Assembly (NCBI GenBank): GCA_964019165.1
Contig: OZ025274.1
Coordinates: 9,234,407-9,298,406, forward strand
Length of the DNA: 64,000 nucleotides
Direction: 5' to 3'
Origin: Mastigias papua
Lineage: Eukaryota > Cnidaria > Scyphozoa > Rhizostomeae > Mastigiidae
In this document: positions 36,283 through 46,014 of the stretch, in pieces
How the letters are laid out: each line of letters begins with the position of its first letter
How positions within the stretch are numbered: the first letter of the stretch is position 1
Translations under genes and position numbers: made by a program
The notes under the pieces: model-generated
Told to the model about the DNA's origin: nothing
Databases searched by the model: none
Seen by the model: only the letters and a program-made list of their open reading frames with translations

Positions 36283-36763
36283 AACGAAGTAAAGGAACTG
36301 AAGCAACATTGCAGCAAAACCAGAAAAATCTCCTTCAGTTCAAAGCACAAACAGAATCATGACTCCAAGAGTATACCGATGCTAGCCCTGGTGTTGGCAT
36401 CTCAAATAACGATGTCAAACTAAGACTGGTTGAAACAGTGATGATTTGGAACTTGGGGTGTTACATTTGTCATCATGTGGCTAATGATGATAGTAGCCAT
36501 AATGAGGCTGAATGGTGCCAGAGTTACAATGGTGATGCCAATTGTGATAGTGGTGGTATTGAATGGGAGGACCATAGAGACTTTAAAGGACACAATATCT
36601 AACATGTCTATAGCAGATCTTGAAGAACATGAACACACTAGAATGCGAAACATGCTTTTAGCGTTTGCAACGAGATTACACTGAGAATGGATGAAGCAAC
36701 TGCTCCTAGTGGGTTCTTGAAGGCATTCTTTTTCCAATGACTAAGAATACATGTATTTTACAG
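36283..36763. other. Unannotated stretch upstream of the disrupted exon
   Basis: A plus-strand 69-codon frame (36475-36684) is present but unrecognised. A pyrimidine-poor acceptor-like TATTTTACAG ends at 36763. Confidence 0.3.
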
Positions 36764-36771
36764 ATGAAGAG

Positions 36772-36786
36772 TTCTTGAAGAATTAT
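36772..36786. repeat. 15-bp target-site duplication, left copy (PLE B)
   Basis: TTCTTGAAGAATTAT is repeated exactly at 38147-38161, on the far side of PLE copy B. PLEs make target duplications of variable length. Confidence 0.8.
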
Positions 36787-36810
36787 TGAAGAATTGAAGA
36801 ATTACAATGC

Positions 36811-37566
36811 ATGTCTTTCTCTTTCTCCAACACTGAATTAGACGGAGTGGCAATGGGTAGCCCCTTCAGGCCGGCTTTAGCAAACATTTTCGTGGGCTTT
36901 CATGAAAGTAGACTTTTTGATAACACCGTAAAACCAGGTGTCTACTTTAGATATGTGGACGATACGTTCGTCATCTTTAGTTCCGAGCTGGATTGTGACT
37001 GTTTTCATGAAAAACTTAACTTGCTGCATCCAGCTTTAAATTTCACAGTAGAGAAGGAGCAAAACAACTCCTTGAGCTTTCTAGATGTTTTGGTGGAAAA
37101 AGAGGGCACTGGATTTCTCACCAGCGTTTACAAGAAGCCAACGTTTACAGGGCAATACATCCGTTGGAATTCCTTCAGCCCAAAATCAAGAAACATTAGC
37201 CTTATCAAAACCTTAGTTCACAGGGCACTAATGATTTGCTCCAAAACTAAATTAGGCTCAGAGCTTGATAGGGTAAAACAACTGCTCATTGAAAATGGAT
37301 ATCCAGACGATGTCCTTATTTCTTGTATTAAGCAAAAGCTTGCCAACTTTGCAGCGGAAAAAACGTGTGGTCCTGAGAAGTGCCCAGTTTACCTAAAATT
37401 GCCCTGGATTGGTAATGTTTCATCAAGATTTGAAAACCAAATTAACAAAGCCATTACATCATGGCTCTATGCTGTGAAACCTCGTGTGATCTACAATACT
37501 AAGGTCATGCTACCATCTGCTAAAAAAGAGCGTTCCTACCACTCACAAAAATTGTGTAGTTTATGA
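36811..37566 (+). pseudogene. PLE reverse transcriptase, C-terminal half (copy B)
   Basis: 251 codons. GVAMGSPFRPALANIF is RT motif B of Penelope-like RTs, YFRYVDDTFVIF is motif C with the catalytic Asp pair, and SLSFLDVLV and FLTSVYKKPTFTGQYI are the motif D/E and thumb-entry blocks typical of PLEs. CGPEKCPVYLKLPWIG follows in the connector. The frame ends at a stop after SYHSQKLCSL because of a frameshift after the A6 run (GCTAAAAAAGAGC). The nuclease continues in the +1 frame. RT motif A is not encoded in this copy. Confidence 0.85.
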
Positions 37567-37920
37567 ATTTTCGTGCCGACGTGAAGCTCGGTACATAGGA
37601 CACACCACGCAGAGACTAGCTGACAGAATAAAACAACTTATACCCAAGAGCATCAGGAAGAGAAAGACTACAATAAGGGAACAGCCACCTCGTATGTGTA
37701 AAAACTCTAATTCTAAAATGAAAAGAGATTCGGCCATAGGACAACATCTCATTAAAAACCCAGAATGCGCCAATACATATTCAGACGATAATTTTCGGAT
37801 CATTGGGCAAGCAAGATCGTCCTTTCATTTAAGTGTTTTGGATTCAGTTTACATAAAGACTCAAAACCCAGTCTTGTGTAAACAAAAAGAGTTCATTTTC
37901 TCACTTGGACTCTTCAAGTA
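37567..37920 (+). pseudogene. GIY-YIG endonuclease domain of PLE copy B
   Basis: In the +1 frame the sequence reads CVVYEFSCRREARYIGHTTQ, RLADRIKQLIP, SAIGQHLIKNPECAN, NFRIIGQARSS, KQKEFIFSLGLFK and a stop. VVYEF...ARYIGHTTQRLADRI is the GIY-YIG pattern (VYEI...YIGxTxRxLxxRxxxH); the H of the usual helix is L here (KQLIP versus KQHIP in copy C). PLE nucleases nick target DNA for primed reverse transcription. It is out of frame with the RT segment upstream. Confidence 0.85.
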
Positions 37921-38044
37921 AACAATGGTGAATAGGTGCCAAGAGGCCAATCATATGGCTAACTGGACACATTATTCATGATATCATGTGTACCCGCATC
38001 TGGCTATAAATTCCAGTTCACCTTTCGGTCGCTATACTATGTTT

Positions 38045-38087
38045 CATACTCTGACGAGTGACGGACGAAAAAAAGCTTTTCAGTATG
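38045..38087 (+). ncRNA. Hammerhead ribozyme motif in PLE copy B
   Basis: Stem I is CATACT/AGTATG (6 bp). The core is CTGACGA (38051-38057) and GAAA (38067-38070). Stem III is formed by the A run against TTTT around AGC, and the cleavage-site C is 38081. Stem II (38058-38066, GTGACGGAC) supports only about two pairs, the weak point. All invariant catalytic bases are present. Hammerheads in PLE terminal regions are established. Confidence 0.7.
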
Positions 38088-38146
38088 GTTAAAACATGGT
38101 ACCGCTTTTTCGTGCTGTAGTGAAGTTCTGTAGTACCAACAGACTT

Positions 38147-38161
38147 TTCTTGAAGAATTAT
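38147..38161. repeat. 15-bp target-site duplication, right copy (PLE B)
   Basis: TTCTTGAAGAATTAT, identical to 36772-36786. Confidence 0.8.
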
Positions 38162-38438
38162 ATACTCTCAATAGAAAACACAAACACCACACAACATGAT
38201 GGTAGTTACAAAATGGTTGAAGATTTTAAAGATTCACGTTTTGAAATCGATGACAAATATGCCAAATATGTGAAATAATTTTTTTTTGTTTTTTGAAACT
38301 TCTTATGTATATATTCAAATACTACTACAAATACAAATCTGGTAGACAAGGTTACACATATAGTCAACAAAATCATACAAAAAAATGCACTTAGGAATAC
38401 AAGTCTATACACAGTGAAGTTAGATGTAACTATAATTC

Positions 38439-38987
38439 TTAGTACGTTAGAAGATCAGGGTTAGTCCAAGATTTGTTTCTCATGCAGAAAATATAATAGG
38501 TGGAGCGAATGACGATGGCTGTAATTTTGCTTAGTATATAGTTTAAGTGCTGTTTTTCAATACCAAGATCATTGCACATTTCAATAAAAGATTTGCAGGA
38601 TTTCCCAAAAATTCCTATAGAGCTGATAGATAGGTTGATAAATTTGGTATTCCGGTATTTTGAAGAGAGGTCACGAGTGAGCTGCAAGTATTTGTTACGC
38701 TTCCTATCTGCATTGGTAGTTATATTGGTTTCAAATCCTACGGTAAGCTCAACGATATAGATCGTAGCCGTTCCAATGCAGAGAAGCAAATCGGGACGCA
38801 ACAGGACCCCTGTCAAAATGCAAGGTGAGAGAAAACCTGGGAGGTCAACATACAGAGTGGAGTTTTTAATACATTGTAGTGTTGATGCTACAAAATGTAG
38901 AGCTGAGTTATGTCTCCAAATGTAGCGGCCATCTTCAAGATAAGACTTACAGCCTGATACAACATGAAGAAGAGACTCAGGATACAA
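38439..38987 (-). pseudogene. RLE endonuclease domain of the 38-41 kb element
   Basis: Minus-strand frame: HVVSGCKSYLEDGRYIWRHN (end of the zinc finger, HxxxxC), LLRPDLLLCIG, TIYIVELTVGFETNI and CMRNKSWTNPDL before the stop. The PD...E pair of the restriction-like nuclease (RPD, then VELT) is intact. The first half of the zinc finger (the CxxC) is out of frame because of a frameshift at about 38980-39010, so the polypeptide cannot be made continuous with the upstream connector. Confidence 0.8.
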
Positions 38988-39337
38988 GGAAACAGAACAG
39001 TCGGGCGACGGTGAGAGTTTCCATTTGTGGATTTGTGTGATTAGCTAGCGTGTTATTGAGGTACCGTACAGTGAAATTGAAAATATTTTTAGGCAGCTTA
39101 CTCTGTGTAGAGGACCACAAAGAGTTCAGAGCTACCAGAGAGTAATCTGAAAGAAAGGATATGATAAAACCTTGGGATGGAAGCTGGGACTTCAGTTTTT
39201 CTTTGTGTTCTAGGCGTACAACCTGTAGGACATCTTTAATATTCTTATATGAGTCATATTGTAAGTTCATGCTGTTATTGGCATTTTTCCACAATGAGAC
39301 ACTATTACAGCACGAAAAAGCGGTACCATGTTTTAAC

Positions 39338-39380
39338 CATACTGAAAAGCTTTTTTTCGTCCGACACTCGTCAGAGTATG
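39338..39380 (-). ncRNA. Hammerhead ribozyme motif in PLE copy C
   Basis: Minus strand: CATACT, CTGACGA, GTGTCGGAC, GAAA, the A-run/AGC/TTTT stem III, C, AGTATG. Identical in layout to copy B, with one difference in the stem-II loop (GTGTCGGAC versus GTGACGGAC). Confidence 0.7.
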
Positions 39381-39447
39381 AAACGTGATATGGTGAATGT
39401 GTCCAGTTAGCCATATGATTGGCCTCTTGGCACCTATTCACCATTCT

Positions 39448-39885
39448 TTACTTGAAGAGTCCAAGTGAGAAAATAAACTCTTTTTGTTTACACAAGACTG
39501 GGTTTTGAGTCTTTATGTAAACTGATTCCAAAACACTTAAATGAAAGGACGATCTTGCTTGCCCAATGATCCGAAAATTATCGTCTGAATATGTATTGGC
39601 GCATTCTGGGTTTTTAATGAGATGTTGCCCTATGGCCGAATCTCTTTTCATTTTAGAATTAGAGTTTTTACACATACGATGTGGCTGTTCCCTTATTGTA
39701 GTGTTTTTCTTCCTGATGCTCATGGGTATATGTTGCTTTATTCTGTCAGCTAGTCTCTGCGTAGTGCGTCCTACATACCGAGCTTCATATCGGCACGAAA
39801 ATTCATAAACTACACAACTTTTTTGAGTGGTAGGAACGCTCTTTTTTAGCAGATGGTAGCATGACCTTAGTATTGTAGACCACAC
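39448..39885 (-). pseudogene. GIY-YIG endonuclease domain of PLE copy C
   Basis: 145-codon minus-strand frame with CVVYEFSCRYEARYVGRTTQ, RLADRIKQHIP, SAIGQHLIKNPECAN and the C-terminus FIFSLGLFK. The YVGRTTQRLADRIKQH block fits the GIY-YIG catalytic Tyr, Arg and His-bearing helix better than copy B. It overlaps the end of the chimeric RT ORF in a different frame; the shift falls at the same A6 run as in copy B. Confidence 0.85.
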
Positions 39886-41212
39886 GAGGTTTCACAGCAT
39901 AGAGCCAGGATGTAATGGCTTTGTTAATTTGGTTTTCAAATCTTGATGAAACATTACCAATCCAGGGCAATTTTAGGTAAACTGGGCACTTCTCAGGACC
40001 ACACGGTTTTTCCGCTGCAAAGTTGGCAAGTTTTTGCTTAATACAAGAAATAAGGACATCGTCTGGATATCCATTTTCAATGAGCAGTTGTTTCACCCTA
40101 TCAAGCTCTGAGCCTAATTTAGTTTTGGAGCAAATCATTAGTGCCCTGTGAACTAAGGTTTTGATAAGGCTAATGTTTCTTGATTTTGGGCTGAAGGAAT
40201 TCCAACGGATGTATTGCCCTGTAAACGTTGGCTTCTTGTAAACGCTGGTGAGAAATCCAGTGCCCTCTTTTTCCACCAAAACATCTAGAAAGCTCAAGGA
40301 GTTGTTTTGCTCCTTCTCTACTGTGAAATTTAAAGCTGGATGCAGCAAGTTAAGTTTTTCATGAAAACAGTCACAATCCAGCTCGGAACTAAAGATGACG
40401 AACGTATCGTCCACATATCTAAAGTAGACACCTGGTTTTACGGTGTTATCAAAACATTTGTCCACCCTAATAACCATATCTGACCATTTACACCATTTGG
40501 TAAAGCAATTCAACAGTAACTGATTTTCACGTTCATTGGTTGTGACAACAACTGCATCATCGGCAAACTGACACCAGTGAACTGGCTTAGAAAGACAATC
40601 AAATGTATCATGAGAAGAGAAACCAAGTTGTTTATATTTTTCTTGATGAATGAACTGAATGAAGGTATTAAAACACATGTTAAATAATAGTGGGTTAAGG
40701 CAGTCACCTTGAAGAACCCCTTGTCTAATAGGGATAGCAGGAGTAAGAAAATCGCCAGTTATGACTGATGTATGGAAGCCAGTATACAGGCTTGAAATCA
40801 AAGCTTTGGTTTTGGCTGGGATATGGTGATATGCAAGAACTTCTTGAATCAAGTTGTGATGTACTTCACCGAAAGCATTTTTGAGGTCTAATAATGTTAT
40901 AGCTAAAGAACGTTGTTTAATGCGGGCTTTGTCAATAATATTGGCCATCATGGAAGTATGTTCAGGGACTCCAGCGATCTTGGGAGTAAAGCCTTTCTGG
41001 ATTTCAGCCTCAATAAAGTCATTTTGTCTGAGGAATGAGAAAATAGAATCATGAAGGCAGGAGGTAAAGACTTTTAAGGGCACCGATTCTAAAGTAATAG
41101 GTCTGACATTAACAGGCTTGTCTCCGCTACCTTTTTTATCAACTAGGACAGTGCAAGCATTTTTCCATTCTGCAGGAATATGGCCTGATTCCCATACAAC
41201 TCGGATTCCCAT
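39803..41212 (-). CDS. Chimeric ORF: RLE-type RT fused in frame to PLE RT
   Basis: 469 codons. Residues 1 to about 253 are the RT of an R2-type element: NVRPITLESVPLKVFT, LLDLKNAFGEVHHNLI (motif A), QGVLQGDCLNPLLFNMCFN (motif B), CQFADDAVVV (motif C) and MVIRVDKC. It then passes without a stop into FDNTVKPGVYFRYVDDTF, the PLE RT from motif C onward, ending KLCSL. Two RT active-site boxes therefore lie in one frame. The junction falls in a shared TTTTGATAAC-like stretch at about 40454. It arose from PLE insertion. Nothing shows it is translated or functional. Confidence 0.85.
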   Translation of the reverse strand: MGIRVVWESGHIPAEWKNACTVLVDKKGSGDKPVNVRPITLESVPLKVFTSCLHDSIFSFLRQNDFIEAEIQKGFTPKIAGVPEHTSMMANIIDKARIKQRSLAITLLDLKNAFGEVHHNLIQEVLAYHHIPAKTKALISSLYTGFHTSVITGDFLTPAIPIRQGVLQGDCLNPLLFNMCFNTFIQFIHQEKYKQLGFSSHDTFDCLSKPVHWCQFADDAVVVTTNERENQLLLNCFTKWCKWSDMVIRVDKCFDNTVKPGVYFRYVDDTFVIFSSELDCDCFHEKLNLLHPALNFTVEKEQNNSLSFLDVLVEKEGTGFLTSVYKKPTFTGQYIRWNSFSPKSRNISLIKTLVHRALMICSKTKLGSELDRVKQLLIENGYPDDVLISCIKQKLANFAAEKPCGPEKCPVYLKLPWIGNVSSRFENQINKAITSWLYAVKPRVVYNTKVMLPSAKKERSYHSKKLCSL

Positions 41213-41358
41213 ACAACAGAGATAATAAATATGGACATCTCTTAAAGCAGATAATGGATATCTTGTCTAAAGGACAAGGGGATCCAGATGATTTCATTCT
41301 GCGTATTACATTACTGACTTTCTCATAGGAAGGAGGAGATTGGCTGAAAGGAATCCAG
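41213..41358 (-). pseudogene. RT N-terminal segment of the same RLE element, out of frame
   Basis: Minus strand: WIPFSQSPPSYEKVSNVIRR, then SSGSPCPLDKISIICFKRCP. This is homologous to VIRRIKASGSPCPLDKIS of the 53-56 kb element. A frame change at about 41195-41225 separates it from the chimeric ORF. Confidence 0.75.
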
Positions 41359-41359
<1 letters not shown>

Positions 41360-41424
<65 letters not shown>

Positions 41425-41447
41425 TATAATAATAATAATGATAATAA
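41360..41447. repeat. (TAA)n microsatellite junction 1
   Basis: About 88 bp of (TAA)n, slightly impure at the right end. It separates the 5' end of the minus-strand RLE element from the 5' end of the first plus-strand element, so two elements lie head-to-head across it. Confidence 0.95.
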
Positions 41448-41660
41448 GACTGGTCTATCCAAACCCAGCACCTTGTGAAGCCCAATATAGAGCCACTCCA
41501 TGGTGAAGACAGTCTGTGCGTGGTGAAGAGCCACATCCTACTAGAGGTGGCCCTGTGACAAGCCGAACACAGTGGATCTAGGGGAGTAAACCCCGAAAAC
41601 AACTCCGTAACTCAAGGTATAAATCGTGCTGATGGATGGATGGCTACAACAGTATGTAGT
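41448..41660 (+). promoter_or_regulatory. 5'-UTR outer module X, first copy
   Basis: Shared with 45755-45965 in element 2: CCCAGCACC, GTGCGTGGTGAAGAGCCAC, TCCTACTAGAGGTG, GGATCTAGGGGAG, GTGCTGATGRATGGATGG. GTGG-TGAAGAG-CCAC can form a small hairpin in both. The function is unknown; 5' UTRs of such elements may hold promoter or RNA-processing signals (inference). Confidence 0.65.
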
Positions 41661-41903
41661 CATTAACGATACAAGACAGCCACTGCCTTGTGGATTAGGT
41701 GTACAAGCCAAAGGCTAAGGGTGAAGATCCCTAACAGACAGCTTCTTAGTTTTCCCCTGATAGCTATGGCGTTTAGGGGAATTACCCCAGTCATGGGCAA
41801 ATGACCTGGTAAACTGGACCAGAAAGTCCTGGAAGACAACCAGTTTAGGAGAATGTCACTCTGATGTAAAACATCCAGCTATGGGAAAATAGTAAAACCT
41901 TCA

Positions 41904-44900
41904 ATGGATAAGTTAAAGAATAGTTTATCATGCCGCATCGCTCGTCGCGCGGATAACCAAGGACCGCGTCCCTCAGTGTGGAACCAGACTGAGGTCAAAA
42001 CATCTGCTACTGGAACAGATTTCTCTCAATCCTTGGATAGCCATCAGAACCGGGATCAACCCAACCCTGAACTACCAAGAACAACAACTCAAGTATCTAG
42101 AAAGAAAATCACCCGTACAAAATGGACTAGAGAGGAATATAAAGAAGTTTTATTTGCATTTTACTGTGCACTTAACGAGCCATCAGGAAGAAATATTACA
42201 GAAGCAACTTTTAACATCTGGAAAAGACATTCTAAAAATCCACGAGAATATCTTGACTGCAATACGTTAGCAAATGTCCGAAGAGACATTCTTAAACATA
42301 ACCGTCTTACTCACGCGGAAAAAGAAGTGATCAAAACTAAAGCCCTATTTGAAGTCCAACGCAATGGGAGAGAAATGGATGACTCTCAAAACCTAACTGT
42401 GACTGACGTGAGTGACAACCAGAGAGATGAGACTACGGATCATTGTAAAAGAGTAGATGTTATAGAAGTTTTAAACAACATTGAAAACCACAATCAAGAG
42501 GGAGCAAACGGGAATGGAAATTGTGATCTGAATTTCATAGAACAAAATGAAACTGTGATAGGGCAAATGAAAAGTGATATATTACGAGAATATACCAAAA
42601 TACGGAATATTGACATGAAAGATAGGCAGTCGCTAGTAAAGGTCAAAAGTAATAAGCAAGCTTTGAAGCAGATAAAGATAGATAACTATGCAATGAAAGA
42701 AATATTAGAAGAATTGGAACCTGATCTCACCGAACTGAACCAACCAATATATGCTACAGCTTGTGTGGTCAATCCGAAGACCAACAATAACAGCAAACCA
42801 AAAGCAAATAAATGTAAGAAGCCACAATGGAAAGAAAAGATCGAAAGGGAGATTGAATATTTCAGAGGAGAAATATCTATTCTGGAGGACCTATCAAGAG
42901 GAGTAGCTGTCAAAACTCGTAAGGCTAGAAAAGTAATCCGGAAATATAATTTATCCCCTGAACAAACTAAAATCCCTGAAATAAAAGAAACTTTAAAGCA
43001 GAAAATTCAATTGAAGGCTCAAAGAATTCGCAGGTATGAAAAGAGAACAAAATTTTTCCGACAAAACAAATTGTTCAAAGACGATCCAAAAAGACTTTAT
43101 CGTGAAATTGGTAAGCAAACTATTGTAGTGAATGATATCCCAAGTGAGAATGAAATAAAGAATTTTTGGAGTAGTATTTGGAGCAATGATAAAGATTTTA
43201 ATGCAGATGCAGAATGGATTAATAAAGTGGCTGAGAAATACAAAAATATTGAGACACAATCATGGGATGATATAACAGTTGAGGAATTACAGAGTGCACT
43301 AAAAAAGTCACACACATGGAAGACACCTGGTATTGATAAAGTTCCAAATTTCTGGTTGTCTCATATGTCTGCAATGCACAAACTCTTGGCGAAACAGATG
43401 TCGGAGATAATTAGTGAACCACATAAAACCACCAAAGTGGCTTGCTGAAGGGATCACCTATCTCCTTGCTAAAACACCAGAGACTACAAATGCCAAAAAT
43501 TTTAGACCAATTACATGTTTATCAACTACTTATAAAATTCTTACATCAGTACTAACAGATAGAATGTACACGTTCATGGAAGCTAACAAACTGTTCCCAT
43601 TAGAACAAAAGGGGTGCAAAAGAGGATCTTATGGATGCAAAGACCAGTTACTGATAAATCGTATGCTGATGGAAAATTGCCAGAAGAACCATCGAAACTT
43701 AAGCATGGCTTGGATAGATTATAGAAAGGCATTCGATAGCGTACCGCATGGATGGATCTTGAGAGCTCTCGATATATTTAGGCTTTCACCAACTACTATT
43801 AACTTTCTCCAGCATAATATGGGATTATGGACTACCAACCTTAGGTTAGCTCATGCAAATGGTACTGCAAAAACAGACAGTCTAAGAATAAAGTGTGGAA
43901 TCTTCCAAGGAGACTCACTGTCGCCACTCCTTTTTTGTATCTCACTGATCCCCTTATCAATTGAACTTAATAATGCTGGTTATGGATATCAGATAATAGG
44001 TAAGTCTATTAATCACTTATTTTATATGGACGACTTAAAGCTTTTTGCAAGGAATGACAGTGAACCTACAGGGTTATTGGATACTGTGAAACATTTCAGT
44101 GATGATATTGGAATGCAATTTGGGCTAGATAAATGTGCGAAAGCTACATTCACAAAAGGACAAATTGTCAAAACTGAAAATATTATTCTTGATGTGAGTA
44201 CTACGTTTAAAGAATTGGAACATGAAGGGATGTATAAATATCTGGGTATCCAAGAAGCCGAAGGAGTAGCAAATGCTGCCAATAAAGAAAAAGTTAGAAA
44301 GGAATTCTATAGTAGAGTTAGAGCTATACTCCAAACTAAACTCAATGCTAGAAATAAGATCATGGCAATTAACTCATTGGCAATACCTATAGTTACCTAC
44401 GGTTTTAATATCCTATATTGGACAATGCCAGAAATAAAGAGACTAGATGTTAAGGTTAGGAAACTTTTAACCATAAACAAAATGCATCACCCTAAAAGCT
44501 GATGTTGATAGGCTGTATATCCGAAGATCTGACGGAGGAAAGGGACTGCTACAACTGGAATTAATGTACAAAACCACAACCATTGCACTTCAAACATACC
44601 TGGACTCAACTCAAGATTGGATGCTACAACTTGTTAACAGACACGAAAAAACCAAAAAGGTCCATTCTGTTAGCTGTCAAAGTCGAAAATTTGAGTGTGA
44701 GTTAGAACTATCACCAATTGATACGAATGAAGCGCCACTACCAAAGCTAGCAAAAATTGTAAAGCAAGAAGCAAAAAGGAAAGGACTAGTTGCTATCAAA
44801 AGCAAATGGAAGCAAAAACATTTACATGGCCAATATGCACTACAAAGCAAAGACGCTAATATAGACCAAATTAATACCCACCAATGGTTGAGGTGCGCTG

Positions 44901-45571
44901 GACTAAAGGCAGAGACTGAGGGGTTCATAATGGCAGCACAAGACCAGAGCCTATTCACAAGGACCTATCAAGCGAATATAATAAGACATGGAACTGATCC
45001 TAGATGTACACTATGTGGGGATAAAGTGGAAACAATTGATCATCTAGTTGCTGGATGCCCAATACTTGCACCAAAGGAGTACAAAGATCGACATGACAAA
45101 TTGGGGCAGTACCTACACTGGAGAATATGCCAGCACTATAATGCTTCACACGCTGAACACTGGTATGAACATCACCCAGAACCAGATACGAAGGGCAATG
45201 ATGCTACTATCCTTTGGGATTTCACAATACACACAGACAAATCAATTAAAGCCAACCGCCCAGATATTATTGTAAAAGACCACAAGGAAAAGACATGTTT
45301 ATTGATTGATATGACAGTGCCTTCCGATCGAAATCTATCACTTAAGGAGTATGAAAAAGTCAGCAAATACAAAGACTTGGAAATCGAAATACAGAAAATG
45401 TGGAATTTGAAAGTAACAATAGTACCTGTAGTAATTGGGGCATTAGGTATGATAACGAAGAAAACTGAAGGTCATATCAAGCGAATTCCCGGGAACCCTT
45501 GCTTACAAGAATTGCAAAAGATAGTACTAAATGGGACGGCTCATCTATTGCGAAGAGTGCTATCTATATGA
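41904..45571 (+). pseudogene. RLE retrotransposon polyprotein, element 1 (two frameshifts)
   Basis: Frame 1 (41904-43448): N-terminal TRTKWTREEYKEVLFAFYCA, probably a SANT/Myb-like DNA-binding region, a charged linker, then WKTPGIDKVPNFW of the RT. Frame 2 (43414-44502): NFRPITCLSTTYKILTS, AWIDYRKAFDSVPHGW (motif A), GIFQGDSLSPLLF (B), LFYMDDLKLFA (C), FGLDKCAK (D) and the thumb. Frame 3 (44500-45571): DVDRLYIRRSDGGKGL, zinc finger CTLCGDKVETIDHLVAGC, endonuclease NRPDIIVKDHKEKTCLLIDM (PD-x14-D) and KYKDLEIEI. One extra base in an A run near 44494 explains the second shift; the first lies between 43420 and 43445. All catalytic residues remain. Confidence 0.88.
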
Positions 45572-46014
45572 TCAGATACAGTGCGACAGTTAAAAAGAAC
45601 TTGAAATTTTACCTTCCTGTGCCCTAGGACATAACTCGGCAAGGGATTCTACTTAATAGAAATTTAACGAAATATACAAAATAATAATAAAAGGTCAAGG
45701 GTTATTGGAGGAGTAGCACCTTTCCTAGATGGCCTCGTGTGGCGTCCTACACTGGCCTCCGCAAGCCCAGCACCATGTGAAGCGCAAGTCAATAGCCTCT
45801 CCTTGGTGAAGATTGTCCGTGCGTGGTGAAGAGCCACGTCCTACTAGAGGTGACCTTGTGCTAAGCAGAACACGGCGGATCTAGGGGAGAACAACCTCGA
45901 AAAACAATCCGTAATTCAAGGTGTTATCCGTGCTGATGAATGGATGGTAGCAATGTTATGCTGTCACTAACGGAACCTGGTAGGAAGTGGCGGACCTATC
46001 TAGTAAATAGCCTT

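Larger units (their letters stand above)
36787..38146 (+). mobile_element. Penelope-like element, copy B (5'-truncated)
   Basis: About 1.36 kb: the C-terminal half of the RT (from just before GVAMGSPFRPALA, with YVDDTFV), then the GIY-YIG nuclease region, then a 3' region with a hammerhead motif, ending AGTACCAACAGACTT. Bounded by a perfect 15-bp duplication. The N-terminal RT fingers and palm motif A are absent, so the copy is 5'-truncated and non-autonomous. Confidence 0.88.
36764..38275 (+). pseudogene. Exon-like reading frame split by PLE copy B and cut by an RLE element
   Basis: Taking 36764-36786 and 38162-38275 together gives an uninterrupted plus-strand frame: EEFLKNYILSIENTN, HDGSYKMVEDFKDSRFEID, DKYAKYVK. 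It follows an acceptor-like CAG at 36763. The PLE lies between two copies of a 15-bp duplication. The frame then ends exactly where the 3' tail of the minus-strand RLE element begins (AAATAATTTTT). The gene itself is not recognised. Confidence 0.5.
39310..40454 (-). mobile_element. Penelope-like element, copy C, inserted in the RLE element
   Basis: Nearly identical to copy B from FDNTVKPGVYFRYVDDTF onward, including the GIY-YIG tail, the hammerhead and CATGGTACCGCTTTTTCGTG. It starts about 10 codons later than copy B and stops about 35 bp short of copy B's 3' end. No clear target duplication is visible, and RLE sequence is missing at the junction, so it may have arrived with a deletion. Confidence 0.85.
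38276..41359 (-). mobile_element. R2-type RLE retrotransposon (5'-truncated) interrupted by PLE copy C
   Basis: On the minus strand the element starts just inside the (TAA)n at 41360 with WIPFSQSPPSYEKV, which corresponds to an internal position of the 53326-56265 element, so it is 5'-truncated. RT sequence runs to 40455, PLE copy C follows to about 39310, then the RLE element resumes with the connector, a broken zinc finger and the endonuclease. It ends GAAGTTTCAAAAAAC plus an A-run and TTATT. About 510 bp of RLE sequence expected between the two halves is missing at the PLE site. Confidence 0.85.
41448..45690 (+). mobile_element. RLE non-LTR retrotransposon, element 1
   Basis: A 5' UTR of about 450 bp (outer module X), one long coding region broken by two frameshifts (41904-45571), a short 3' UTR and a TAA tail at 45680-45690. 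Element 2 follows at once. Apart from the two frameshifts it is full-length in layout. Confidence 0.88.

Noticed and set aside
36811..37920. Programmed +1 frameshifting as the established explanation for the PLE frame break
   Set aside because: Copies B and C are near-identical and copy A can be read in frame at that point, so a shared lesion is simpler; left as an open question.
45691..45965. HDV-like ribozyme in module X
   Set aside because: No convincing P1/P2/P3 layout was found by eye.
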